Part shown: positions 10,238-20,542 of the stretch, piece by piece | Layout of the letters: each line of letters opens with the position of its first letter | Numbering within the stretch: the first letter of the stretch is position 1 | Origin: Agriotes lineatus | Taxonomy: Eukaryota; Arthropoda; Insecta; Coleoptera; Elateridae | NCBI GenBank assembly: GCA_940337035.1 | Contig: OW679203.1 | Location: 30,327,495-30,391,494 of the forward strand | Direction of reading: 5' to 3' | Length of the DNA: 64,000 nt | Made by a program: the position numbers and the translations under genes | Notes under the pieces: model-generated | What the model was told of the DNA's origin: nothing | Databases searched by the model: none | What the model saw: the letters and a program-made list of their open reading frames with translations, nothing else

Positions 10238-12228
10238 ATGGCTTTTCGTTGGAAAGACAATCAGACTAGTCTGTTTTTGGAAGTTTATAAAAATTACGAG
10301 TGCTTGTGGAACAAAGTCCAAGATTATCATAAAGTAAATATCCGTGAAAATGCATACCGGTCTTTACTAAACGAGTTGAACTTTCCTGGCTTAACAGTAG
10401 CTGATATAAAAGCCAAAATTAAAACAATTCGCACCCGATACTGTTCAGAGCTGGCCAAAAATAAGAAAATCTGAACACACTGGTGCAGGAAAAGACGATT
10501 TGTATGTGCCTCGTTTATTTTGGTTCAAAGAAGCAGACTCGTTTTTGAAGCCGGTTTGTACTCCAAGAGATAGTTCATCAAATTTGAAGGTAAGCAAAAA
10601 AATCGTTTAAAAAATGTATTGTTTCTTGAAAACAGTATTTATTTATAAAGAATGTGTTAGTAAATCCTCCACTACATTATTGCTGTCTCATATATACCAC
10701 TATGTATACATATAAGACTACTAATATATTTAATTAAATCATGTTCCATTGCCAAGGTACACTTTCGGTTGTAACAAACTGATTGGCATAAAAATCACGC
10801 ACTGCAGAAGCATCTTTCTTGTAATTATTACTGCAAAATGGTTTCGCAACATCGGTAATTCCATCAGTTCTCATTCGTCTCCATGTCCCTGGTATAACTG
10901 TTCCCTGTTTCCAGTCTTCAGAGTCCAATAACTCGTTTTCTAGAAAAGGTTGATTACGTTCAGAGGTTTTTCTTAGCCAGTTATGCAATGCACAAGTTGT
11001 TTTTACAATTTCCTCTACTGTTTTTACATTCAATGGAATTGGCTTTTCAAATATACGAAATCGGGCTACTAATATTCCGAAACTGTTCTCAACAACCCTC
11101 CGAGCCCTTGAAAGTCTATAGTTAAAGATTAGTTGAGTTCTATTCAAAGCCGCTGCTCTTGGGTAAGGTTTGAGTATATTAGATCTTAGTGGAAAGGCAT
11201 CATCTGCCACAAAAAGGCCATTTGCAGGAATGCCCAGCAAGTTTTGTTCTAAAGCTGCATTAAAACTTGACTTTGAAAATACTGAAGCATCATTTACCCT
11301 TCCATTTGTCCCTACATCGATGTAGAGAAACGAATAATTTGCATCAGCAATTGCAAACAATATCATGCTAAAATCCTTTTTATAATTAAAGTAGTGTGAT
11401 CCACTATGTGGAGGACAACGAATAACTATATGCTTGCCATCCATAGAACCGCAACAGTTAGGAAAATTCCATATTCTGTAGAAGTCTTCCATAATTCTTT
11501 TCCATGAATTTGATGTTGCAGGAACCTAAAATAATTACATTTTATAATATAAAAATTTTGACAGCATACTAAAAAAATTAAAATATATACCTACAACCAC
11601 TGCTGTTTTATTTTAGAATTTGAAGGGAAACTCAAATACACTAACAGAAGCTCAACAACTTGATGATGATGAACAAGAAGAAGATGTGGAGACCAATGAG
11701 ACTACAAATGAACAAAATTTGACCGATACCTATGATGATATTCAACAAACCCAAACCGATAATACACAAACAAGCATTTCCTCTACACCTACTTCTGCTA
11801 AACGTACAAAGAAAAGGAAGGCTGATAGTAATATAGAAATGGTTCAAGGAGCCATACAAAAACTTCAAAAACTGTCAGATACTAACAGAAAACCGCAGAA
11901 CATGCATGAATTTGATGCCTTTTGCAACAGTCTAGCCATACAGCTTAAAAAAATGCCATTTGAACGTGCACTTGTCTGTCAAGAAAAACTGCTAGCAGTT
12001 ATGACGCAAGAAAGATTATCGCAAATTTTACGAAGTGATACGTCTCGCCATACTACATCCCCTTCCACGGCGTATGCATCGCCCACGCCATCACCTGGAA
12101 GTGTTCCTGAACATTCTTCCCAAATAGTATATACTTTGGATAACTATGACTCTGAAAATTACAATTCTGCATACCAAGAGCAGGGTGATGTACTAACTCA
12201 AGCAATCTACAGTATTAGTGACTTGTAA
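10238..12228 (+). pseudogene. Harbinger accessory MADF-domain DNA-binding protein, two exons, one frameshift
   Basis: Exon 1 (10238 to about 10589) encodes a MADF domain (F-R-W-K-D-N-Q-T ... A-K-I-K-T-I-R-T-R-Y ... Y-V-P-R-L-F-W-F). Exon 2 (about 11619-12228) has an acidic/Thr-rich region, a K-R-T-K-K-R-K basic patch and a conserved helical segment near F-E-R-A-L-V-C-Q-E-K-L-L. In Harbinger systems a second Myb- or MADF-type protein helps bind the ends and brings the transposase to the nucleus. One extra A in the run near 10460 shifts the frame and gives an early stop at 10474. The intron holds the catalytic exon of the opposite-strand transposase. Confidence 0.75.
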
Positions 12229-12789
12229 GTCAAAATTCAGTTACATAGAAGTAGTTATAGTCTACTGTAATAATATAGTTATTGATTCTAATTATTTTGT
12301 ACTTCCTTTTGAATGTATTATTATCTATCTTACCTGAATAAACTCTTGTAGTGCTTCGTAGATTGCCTTGCAAACTTGAGGTATCATTAAAGATATGCTA
12401 CATGATGGTACTCTATACATGGCACCAAGCATACTAAAGCATGTACCTGTACCAAGATAATGAAGTGTTATTTGCAGCTTTAATTTTGCCGGCAACGCTG
12501 GTCTCAAGAAAGTATCAGCCTTTTGTATTGTAGGACTAATCCTCTACAAGAGAAAGTCAAACTGAAGCTCACTCATTCGTAATTGTTTTCGGTTGGCTTC
12601 AGGGTCTTCTCCTGCTAGTTCCATCAATAATTGAGAGGATGCTCCAAGAAGTTCTCGTCGCTTAATCCAGGGCCTCACCCACCAACGACGCTGACGTTTT
12701 CTTTTTGGTTCTGCTATTTTACGACATTCTTCAATGAGTATTGCACTTATTAATTCAATTCCGACGCTAATCAATTCAGTTGCTGCCAT
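10734..12789 (-). pseudogene. Harbinger transposase (DDE_4 / HARBI1-like), two exons, one nonsense codon
   Basis: Exon 1 runs 12789-12334 and exon 2 11525-10734; donor at 12333, acceptor at 11526. Catalytic motifs in exon 2: D in S-M-D-G-K-H, D in Y-I-D-V-G-T-N-G-R-V-N-D-A and E in R-R-V-V-E-N-S-F-G. Exon 1 carries the HTH-like N-terminal part (R-K-R-Q-R-R-W-W-V-R-P-W). A TAG at 12543-12541 lies in frame after F-D-F-L-L, where CAG or similar would be expected; this is the only defect I see. The intron contains exon 2 of the plus-strand MADF gene. Confidence 0.82.
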
Positions 12790-13933
12790 TATGTAAACGG
12801 ATGAAGTGAGTTAAAATATGATAAAAGTGTATATTGCTCTGCACTTCACTTTTCACTTCACTGCGGATGAATCATCCGTGATGTACACTAAAAGTGCAAA
12901 ATATAAATCCGCCTTTACGAATAGGCATTCTATCAAATAACCCTTAAACTGTCTGTCAATAAAGAGCAATATCACAGAGAAACGTCGTAACAACGGTAAC
13001 TATGCAATTTGTTTGGATCGAGACATTCAAACAACCCCCACTTACTACGTCATCACTAAACGCATCTATTGCAGATATCTCTAAAAAGGTAAGTCGGTTT
13101 CTATACAATGCAATGTATGGTAGGTATTATACCAACATTTTGATAATATTAGATGCCGAAGCGTTGCTGCGTACCAATGTGTTCTATCTTCCAATTCCCC
13201 AAAGACAAATCTAGATCTGATCTATGGCTACGCCGCATTCAACGAGATAATTTCCAGCCATCAAATTCGTCCGTAGTTTGTGCTAAACATTTCCAAAAAC
13301 ATTGCATTATAACAGAAGATTCTGTAACGCGCAAAGACGGCAGTGTTTTAACATTACCACGGCGCCGGCGGGCACCGAAACTTACGGACGATCCAGTAGG
13401 GGATAGCGGGGCAAGATGACGAATGGGGCAAGATAACGAGCTCATTTTTTAAAGAAAACTGCAAACATTAAAAAACTGATTTAGCTTTCTACAGAATACT
13501 TGGGGTCTATAATACCTGAGGGCAAACACAGATGGCGCTATCAATTCTACATCACGTTTAGGAAAACATAACCTGTTCTCACACGTGTTGTTTATAAGAA
13601 TCCGGCTGAAGCAAATAAGCAATTTGGCGATTTTAAGAAACATAATAGCATTTTTTAACATAATTCCGGTTTATCGTGACTATTCAATTCACCTGTCATC
13701 TGTCAAAAAGTGACCAATGAAAATCCAGAATTCTGACGTTTCTTGACCAATCAAAAAAATATCAGTGGATATATCTTCCTAGAAGGTATTCAAGTGACTA
13801 TTTTTAACAAATGCGATTTTTATTAGAAAAAGTCAATATTAGTGTTCTGTTACTATAGAAATTGCGTAGTTTGTTGCTAGATTTACTGAAAACTAATTTG
13901 AAAAGGTAGTTTGGTTCATTAAATAGTCCCTCG

Positions 13934-14111
13934 AATACCATTCTTAGTCAAAGTTAAGTAGATTATTTTTGCGGTAGTATCACTACTCATGTCCATTGCG
14001 CTTGGGATTAGGACTCGTGCTATCGCACTCGTCCTAATCGTACCAAGCGCAATGGACATTCGTGACACCACCACAAAAATAGTCGACATAACTTTGACTA
14101 CTCATGGTATT
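13934..14111. repeat. Foldback element 2 (about 178-bp palindrome) inside pogo B
   Basis: The left arm AATACCATTCTTAGTCAAAG and right arm (reversed) AATACCATGAGTAGTCAAAG pair across most of their length. A second inner stem GTCCATTGCGCTTGG...CCAAGCGCAATGGAC surrounds a loop with GACTCGTGCTATCGCACTCGTC. A single strand would fold into one hairpin. Confidence 0.75.
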
Positions 14112-15872
14112 ATAAGTGAATATTTTTAAACTAAAAAGGTAAGGCACTATTTAATTTAATTTATTTAGTTGTTAATTTTTGTCGTTGATTAAAAAAATGT
14201 CACCTGGGGCAAGTTGATGGGGGCAAAATGACGAATTAGTCAACTTGCCCCACCGATAATAGAGGTAGATAAAAAATTAGTTAAAAATATTTTTGTTGTT
14301 TTTAGATGGTGAGAAGGTACCAAAAGAAGACCAATAGGCGATCTTGGTCGGAAGACACGATGATTGCCGCAATGCACTCTTTTGGAAGAGCATAAACCTG
14401 TAAATTCCGCCAGTGTTGATCATGGAATACCAGAAGCTACATTAAGAAGATACATTAAAAAACAAAATAACAACCAACCAATTGCACTTACTGGTGGAAG
14501 ATTAAGAAGAACCTTTTCTGATGCTCAAGAAAAAGAGTTTGTGAGCTATGTTACGGATCTGAGTGTCAGAGCCTTTGGCCTCACGTCCATGGAATTCAGA
14601 AAACTAGCCTATGAATTCGCTGACATTAATAATATAAACCATCAGTTCTGCACAACCACGAAATTAGCAGGTAAGGACTGGCTAAAGTCTTTCATGGATA
14701 GGCATAAGATAAGCCTTAGAACTCCGGAGTCCACGTCACTGGGACGATTAATGGGATTCAACGAAGCTGAAATTACGAGATTTTTTGACTTACTTCGAGA
14801 AATCCAATTAAAATACAATTTTACGGCGGATCGGATCTATAATGCCGATGAATCAGGATTATCAACAGTTCCTAATAAAAAACCAAAAATTTTATCACTC
14901 ACTGGATGTAGGAGAGTCTCAAAAGTTGCTAGTGGCGAGCGTGGAAAAAATACCACAGTTGTGTGTGCCATGAACGCTCAAGGTACCTTCGTTCCACCAT
15001 TTTTTATTTTTGGAAGAGTCAGAATGCGACCAGAACTTCTTAATGGATGTCCCCCAAACTCTGATGGCATAGCACAACCCAGTGGGTGGATGAATACAGA
15101 ATCGTTTGTCCTATACCTTAAACGTTTTGTTAAATTTGTTCGCCCAATTAAAGAAGCACCCGTATTATTGATGGTTGACAACCATTCTTCTCATACATCT
15201 CTAGAAGCCATCAATTTTTGAAGGGATAATGGAGTGGTAATGATGGGATTACCTCCGCACAGTACACATCGATTACAACCACTAGATGTTGGGTTCTTTG
15301 GACCATTAAAGACATTTTACAGTCAAGCTTGCGACAATTATTTAGTAAGCTGCCCTGGAAAACCCATCGCCGACAAAGAAGTGGGGGAATTGTTTGGAAA
15401 AGCTTTTCTAAGAGCTGCGACAGTGGGAACAGCTATTAAGAGTTTTTCTACCTGTGGTATTGAGCCGTTTAACCCCGACGTATTTGGAGAAGCTGATTTT
15501 GCCCCTTCCATGTTAAGTGAAAGGCATGTAACTGCCGAAGAAGGATATTCGAGCAGTGATGATGTACCACTAGCCCATTCTATTAAAAAGCAGCAGCAAG
15601 AATCTGTGGGTTCAGACCTTCCCGGTCCTTCAGGTTTAAATAGATTAAACCATAAATCTAATAATGAACAAGCATCTCCTGAGATTAAGACCAATCATCA
15701 GGAAAATCTCAGTTCAAGTTGCACTAAAAATCCTGCAAAAGGAGACGAAACACAAGATCTTTTAGCTACTGTTGCTTCATCTAGTTCTATTCGAAAATAT
15801 AATATTGACAGTCAAGTTTCACTTGTCCACATGAGACCGCTTCCCAAATACGATGGTCCAGTTAAAACTACG

Positions 15873-16854
15873 CAGTGTTACCAGATCTACTGATTTATCA
15901 GTAGATCTACTGATTTTACCTTCAGTCTACTGACCTACTGATTTGCATATAAAATCTACTGATTTTCTCAAAAAAACTAACAAATTGATTATTTTTGTTG
16001 TTCTATCAATATAATGAAAAGCATTTTTGATTTTGGCAGTTGTGTTCTATAGTAGACTCTACTGCTATCTGCTTAAGCTAGTAGGTTTGGTGTCTTGTCT
16101 CTTGTCTTGTATTTGTGAGTTTAGCGACATTGTCAGAGTAGGCGTAGGCGAATTGCGCAAGGGCAACTTTGGTTTACGGTTTGCGTTGGAAGCCTTAGCC
16201 GTAGTTGCGCTGTTGCGCCTTGAACTTGCAATCCTTTCACCTTGTAGTTACGATACCACATGTAATAGTAAAGTTCCCTTGTATGAGCAGTTTTCAAAAT
16301 AGAAAGTAGTGGATAAGGGTGCTTCTAATCGTTTTAAAACCTACTTTGAAAATACTAGAAAGAAAATTAAATATTGTCAAATATATAAAAAAGAATTGGG
16401 AAAATAATCCTGAATTCAAAAATTGGCTTACATGTGACAAAACAAGAAACAGTGCTTTTTGTAAAATTTGTAATAAAAGCACAGAATAATAATAACCAGC
16501 AGGATATCTTCCACACAACCGCATTGATGTCGACGCCGACAACGGGTGACCTCGAACCTTTGTATTCCATGGGCTCTCCCCAAAGCCGCTACCTACACTG
16601 GTCGTTTCAGGGTAGAATTTCAGCGTAGAAACGTCTCAAGGCTATGAGGGGCCGGCGGTCAGGTAATACGAGATATCCTTCTGGTTATTATTATTCTGTG
16701 ATAAAAGCTTCTCCATCACATCGACTAGACGAGTTTTTATTAGAAACATTTGAAATATGCAGTAGCGTTATATTTCTTTTTTTGACCTACTGATTTCTAC
16801 TGATTTTAAGGCGCACCATCTACTGCTCTCATAAAAAGTCATCTGGCAACACTG
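15873..16854. mobile_element. hAT-like non-autonomous element nested in pogo B
   Basis: Ends CAGTGTTACCAGATCTACTG (left) and CAGTGTTGCCAGATGACTTT (right, reversed), flanked by perfect 8-bp duplications AAACTACG (15865-15872, 16855-16862). The words CTACTGAT/ATCAGTAG recur many times near both ends and are probably transposase-binding repeats. Inside, 16400-16480 encodes a zinc-finger-like F-C-K-I-C-N-K that a MITE interrupts at 16480. No transposase core remains. Confidence 0.85.
16480..16700. repeat. MITE nested in the hAT-like element
   Basis: Inverted ends CACAGAATAATAATAACC pair exactly, and the pairing continues through AG(C/A)AGGATATC. It is flanked by ATAAAAG(C) on both sides (16473-16480, 16701-16708), a 7-8-bp duplication. 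The internal part has no coding frame. This is the innermost level of a four-deep nest (P relic, pogo B, hAT-like, MITE). Confidence 0.75.
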
Positions 16855-18482
16855 AAACTACGAAAAGAGTCAAACAAAGAGCTTCTGTTATTACCTCAAC
16901 ACCAAATAAAGAAGAGCAAGAGAAGAAAAACGACGAAAAAAACGCAAAGGAAATGAAGAAAAGAAAGATTGATGTTTTAAAAGTAAAGAAAAACGTATTT
17001 CAGGATGACAATGAAAAGAAGGTAAAAAATAAAAAGAAAGAGGAAAAAAATCAGACTTATTCTGTCCAGGATGTCAGGAGCCATACAATGAACCTCCATC
17101 GGAAGACTGGATCCAATGTATAACGTGCGAGAGTTGGTGGCACGAATCATGTACAGCTTACGAAGGGAAAGGTGCATTTACGTGCGATCTGTGTTTGTAG
17201 TCGCCAACTTGCCCCCATAGGCTCCTCAACTTACCTCGGTACTGGGACAAGTTGACGAAAATGCAACTTTTTATTTTATTTTTAATATTTTTTTACGAGT
17301 TGAGTTTTGTTTTGTTGTAAACATTTTATTATGTATCTTAATAAACATACTAACAGATAAAATTGGCTCCTTCATTAGAAACCCAGTAGTTAAGGCTCCG
17401 TAGCCTTTTGCCCTTAGCTTCGTCAACTTGCCCCGCCTTCCCCTACCCACGATTTTTGAGGAACAACCGAAATACATGACGCATAAATTACCAACCCCCC
17501 GAACGGACCCAAACGATCGAGCAACCAAGTATGCAGATTTTTTACAAAGAGAAAAACAAAGAGCCGAAATAGAGGATAGAATAGAAAATTTTCCAGATTT
17601 GAAAAAACATTTTTCGTCACGTTTGAAAGAGGTTCTGCATTCTTTAAATGTAATAGTAGAAAACAACATATTTTTATTATATCGAGTCAACTTAGATCCG
17701 GAAATACCTAATTTACAATTTTGTAAGTATAAAAATTTTTGACGATTTGCGCTTGGTTATTACATATAACGGTTTTATTTGGGAAGACGCATATATCAGA
17801 GATTTGTTCAAATCTAGTTCACGATGTAATAGCTGGTCTAACTTAGTAAAATTAATTGCTCATACTTATAAAAAATGTTGAAACATGTCAAAGCGGGGAT
17901 TTTCATGATGTAGAGATTTATGTACAAAAATCGGTTGACTTGTATAATATAACAGATATTGAGAAACAGCTGGACGCATCTACATTCAGTAAAATACGGT
18001 TTTTAAGGGAACAACTGAGCCTTGTGTTTAAAAAGAAAATCACATATTCCCCACATATGTTAATATGGGCATTTAGAGTACACTTCAGTCATCCTGGGGC
18101 CTATCAATACATTAAGGATACGAGTTATTTAATTTTACCCCACCCACGCTATTTGAAGAAATTAACGATGAAGCTGGGCACGGAAAAAGCCTGTTTGGAT
18201 GAATCACATAAAATCTATTTAAGAAATAAGCTTGCCCATCTCGAAAGTCACGAAGCTCTAGTGAATCTTCTGGATGAGGTTTATTTCCAATCCAAAATTT
18301 TTTATACCGGTGGAAAATTAGAGGGCCATGCATACAACAATCCCAAAGAACCAGCAACTACTATTCAGACGTTTATGATAACGTCCCTTCTTTCCAAAAC
18401 CAAGGACGTAGTTGGTTTGTTTCCTATGAAGAATATTCAAGCTGTCCAATTGCACGATTTGCATTATACTTGCACGTAAGAA

Positions 18483-20045
18483 AACAGCGTTCCTAGACGT
18501 TTCGGCCATTCCTTGATTGCGTCTAACGACGCAATTACTGGTTCAAGTAATTCGATGAAATCATTTACAGGGTGGAACCTCTCAATCCACCTTGTTGCGC
18601 AGGTTCTTTTTAAGGTCCGAGCTCGAGAATTTTCAATAAGGTCGTCGATATGCCTTTCTTTTGGGGTAAATAAAAAATTCATGTACTTATTGATGATATA
18701 CAGTTTCTAATCGATTGGATTTCGCAGGTTTTTGATACAGCTAAGTTTATACTATGCACCGAACAGTGAATATAGTGAGCAAGTGGATGTTCTTTTTTAA
18801 TGTGGGTCTGAACCCCATTTACTTTTCCAGCCATTACGTTCGCACCATAGTAGCCTTGACCTCTTAAAAATGAAAGATCTAGTCCAAAAGATTTAAGATT
18901 TTCAAGAATAAGTTCAGCTAAACCACGACCCGTCATATCTATTGTTGGCACGAACTGAAGAAAATCTTCTCTTAATACGAGTTTCTCTAAATGCACGTAT
19001 CTTACGCATAAGGATACCTGTTCTGTACTTGATATGTCAGCTGATTCATCAGCAAGCACGGTGAAACATTTTGATTTATTTGCATTGTAAACAATTTTAT
19101 GGAATAATACTTTATTGCAGGATTCGATTATTGCATTTTGGCTAACCGAACTTGTATATTTATTGCGCTTTCCCGGCCCTTCTAAGAATTCACGGAGTTG
19201 TTGATCCCCACAAGCACGATATTTCAAGATTGCTCTAAATTTTCCTTCTTTCTGACCTAGACCCACAGTATTGTCAACTATTATCGAACCGCTATCCCTA
19301 TGACCACTCAAAGACATTTCTTCACGACCACATAAAATTACCGCTTCTATAACTGGAGTGATATTTCTTCTGTTTTCTGTTATTTGCTTTTTTCTATCGT
19401 TATCAATTTGATTTTCGATCGATAATATGAAATTTTTTGAAATTTGAAGGAAATTATCTGCTTTTGTCGTACATTCAACGTGATACTTCAGAGAAGATTA
19501 TTTTTAAAAGTTTCATGTGCATATTTCCAGTTACAGAATTTTTTTCTTAACTAAAGCACCAAGTTCTTTGAAATTATTTGTTCCAGCGCACGATTTCGCA
19601 AATAAACAGCAATATTTGCAAAACGCACCATCTTCTTTTGCCGAGTATAACAGCCAGGGCCACCGAATTAGCCAGGAATAATTAAACTTTAATTTTTTAC
19701 CGTTTTTACCGCCCACAGTCTTGACTGTGGCAGGAAAATTATAATCTGGTGCGGGCATCCAGGCACTGTCTACAATATCTTTGATTTCCGCGCTAGATAA
19801 AGGTGTTAGGCGATTAACAAAAAACCCTATATCTTTCGCGTTTATTTGTATTTTCGGCTGCGAATCGGATATTAAAATACCGGGACTTGTAGTTGTGCTA
19901 CTTGTAGATGTGCATGCATTTGAATTATCTGACGATTCAGTGTCTGTATTAGGTTCCTCGAGTCTTTTTTGTATGGGCGTGGAAAAAAACTCAAGACAAA
20001 GTTTGCTGGCGTTTGCGATTATTCTGCATTTTTAAGAAAAATGCG
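18483..20045 (-). pseudogene. hAT transposase (TTF zinc finger + DUF4371), broken
   Basis: Read leftward from about 20040: a basic start with an early frame break, a Ser/Thr-rich region, then D-S-A-W-M-P-A-P and a TTF-type finger (F-C-K-Y-C-C-L-F-A-K, 19758-19531). The DUF4371/RNase H-like core (19317-18679) has A-D-E-S-A-D-I-S, the first catalytic Asp. The second catalytic motif reads G-Q-G-Y-Y-G-A-N where G-Y-D-G-A is expected, because the Asp codon is TAT (18849-18847). C-A-T-R-W follows near 18610. The hAT dimerisation tail is missing. Several frame breaks and the Asp-to-Tyr change make it inactive. Confidence 0.78.
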
Positions 20046-20476
20046 AATATTTTTGTTCTGTACATCTAATAATAACAATAATGTACGATTACTACAAAAT
20101 TAAGAAGTAACATCTAACCTTACCTTGAAATGTATTTAAAAAAAAATAAACTAAGCAATAAAATAGAACTACACAAATAACATTCTCTCCCTTAGTAGTC
20201 ATAACACTATTAAAACACGAGAAATGAGCCCAAGGGGTAGGAGCAGGGCCGTTCCTACCGGTGGGGTGTTGCGTGTCCATCACGCAGGCGGCCGATTGCA
20301 AGGGGCGGCCGCTCGAAACCGATTTTATACAAATTTAAATTTTAAAAAATAAGTAATTTGAGAATAAAACATCTCTGAAAAATGCAAACCACGAACAAAA
20401 AACAAACACCACTTTATTGTTAGTCGAAATCCCAATTAGACCCCCTGGACCCCCCCCCCCCATAAATACGCCACTG
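18483..20476 (-). mobile_element. hAT transposon (ZMYM/DUF4371 type), 3'-truncated
   Basis: On the minus strand the 5' end is a hAT-type terminus CAGTGGCGTATTTATGGGGG at 20476, followed by a GC-rich leader (about 20300-20225). The transposase is readable down to about 18483, where sequence of P relic 1 begins; the hAT 3' end is missing. The 8 bp outside the intact end (CCTTACCT, 20477-20484) are also present in the uninterrupted gene copy at 23791-23798, which marks the target site. Confidence 0.8.
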
Positions 20477-20542
20477 CCTTACCTCTTACCTATTCTAAAC
20501 TTTTGGTATAAATTTCATAATGTAATAAAATAACTGTATGTA

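Larger units (their letters stand above)
9978..12914. mobile_element. PIF/Harbinger transposon with two genes, inserted in ISL2EU
   Basis: Length 2937 bp with 3-bp TTA duplications (9975-9977, 12915-12917), as expected for Harbinger. TIRs: left starts AGGCGGATTTACATTTTGCA, right reversed starts AGGCGGATTTATATTTTGCA. Both continue to TTTTAGTGTACATCACGGATG and an internal palindrome CGGATGAATCATCCG. It encodes a MADF protein (plus) and a DDE transposase (minus) whose exons interlock. Each gene has a single inactivating change, so this looks like a fairly young copy. Confidence 0.9.
4633..13067. mobile_element. ISL2EU-type DNA transposon, with three nested insertions
   Basis: The diverged terminal inverted repeats pair as follows. 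Left starts AGACGCATTTAGTGTGACGT at 4633; right, reverse-complemented from 13067, starts AGATGCGTTTAGTGATGACG. Both continue to a shared GATCCAAACAA...GCATAG. The element is flanked by AT at 4631-4632 and 13068-13069. It encodes a THAP + DDE_4 transposase (plus) and a converging SWIM/YqaJ nuclease gene (minus). From family knowledge this gene pair and AT target preference are typical of ISL2EU. Removing the SINE, pogo A and the Harbinger leaves roughly 3.5 kb. Both genes carry disabling changes, so this copy is a relic. Confidence 0.8.
14306..17200 (+). pseudogene. Pogo B transposase: psq HTH, CENPB HTH, DDE_1, PHD finger
   Basis: It starts at ATG 14306 right after a TTTTTAG that may be a splice acceptor. 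The HTH (V-D-H-G-I-P-E-A-T-L-R-R-Y-I) is reached after a 1-bp shift near 14375. Next come a CENPB-type HTH (K-D-W-L-K-S-F-M-D-R-H) and a DDE_1 domain: D in N-A-D-E-S-G, D in M-V-D-N-H-S-S-H and D in L-Q-P-L-D-V. TGA at 15219-15221 interrupts the frame between the second and third Asp. A hAT-like element splits the linker at 15873. A PHD finger (17063-17200) closes the protein: C-P-G-C, C-I-T-C, H-E-S-C, C-D-L-C. Clearly dead, but all domains remain readable. Confidence 0.82.
13399..17443. mobile_element. Pogo-like element B, inserted in P relic 1
   Basis: Length 4045 bp, with TA at 13397-13398 and 17444-17445. TIRs: left GGGGATAGCGGGGCAAGATG, right reversed GGGGAAGGCGGGGCAAGTTG. The word GGGGCAAGTTG and its complement recur near 14215, 14240, 17210, 17245 and 17425. 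It carries a transposase with a terminal PHD finger, a foldback at 13934 and a nested hAT-like element at 15873. Net length without the nested hAT is about 3.05 kb. The 13440-13930 part is AT-rich with nothing recognisable. Confidence 0.88.
13153..18480 (+). pseudogene. P-element-type (THAP9-like) transposase relic 1, split by pogo B
   Basis: The N-terminal THAP finger is at 13153-13396 (C-C-V-P-M-C, D-L-W-L-R-R-I, C-A-K-H-F). After pogo B the frame resumes at 17446 with P-T-I-F-E-E; joining across one TA gives V-P-T-I-F with no shift. Downstream come an HTH-like segment, then the P-type catalytic region: L-I-L-P-H-P-R and L-L-D-E-V-Y holding the first Asp, then G-K-L-E-G-H-A-Y-N. Two frameshifts (near 17735 and 17868) and a break at about 18480, where the opposite-strand hAT begins, remove the C-terminal half. 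The left end of this P copy may have been displaced by the ISL2EU insertion just upstream (ends 13067). Confidence 0.78.

Noticed and set aside
16027..16302. 91-codon plus-strand ORF in the nested hAT-like element
   Set aside because: Hydrophobic, unlike any hAT protein, and followed directly by a zinc-finger remnant in another frame.
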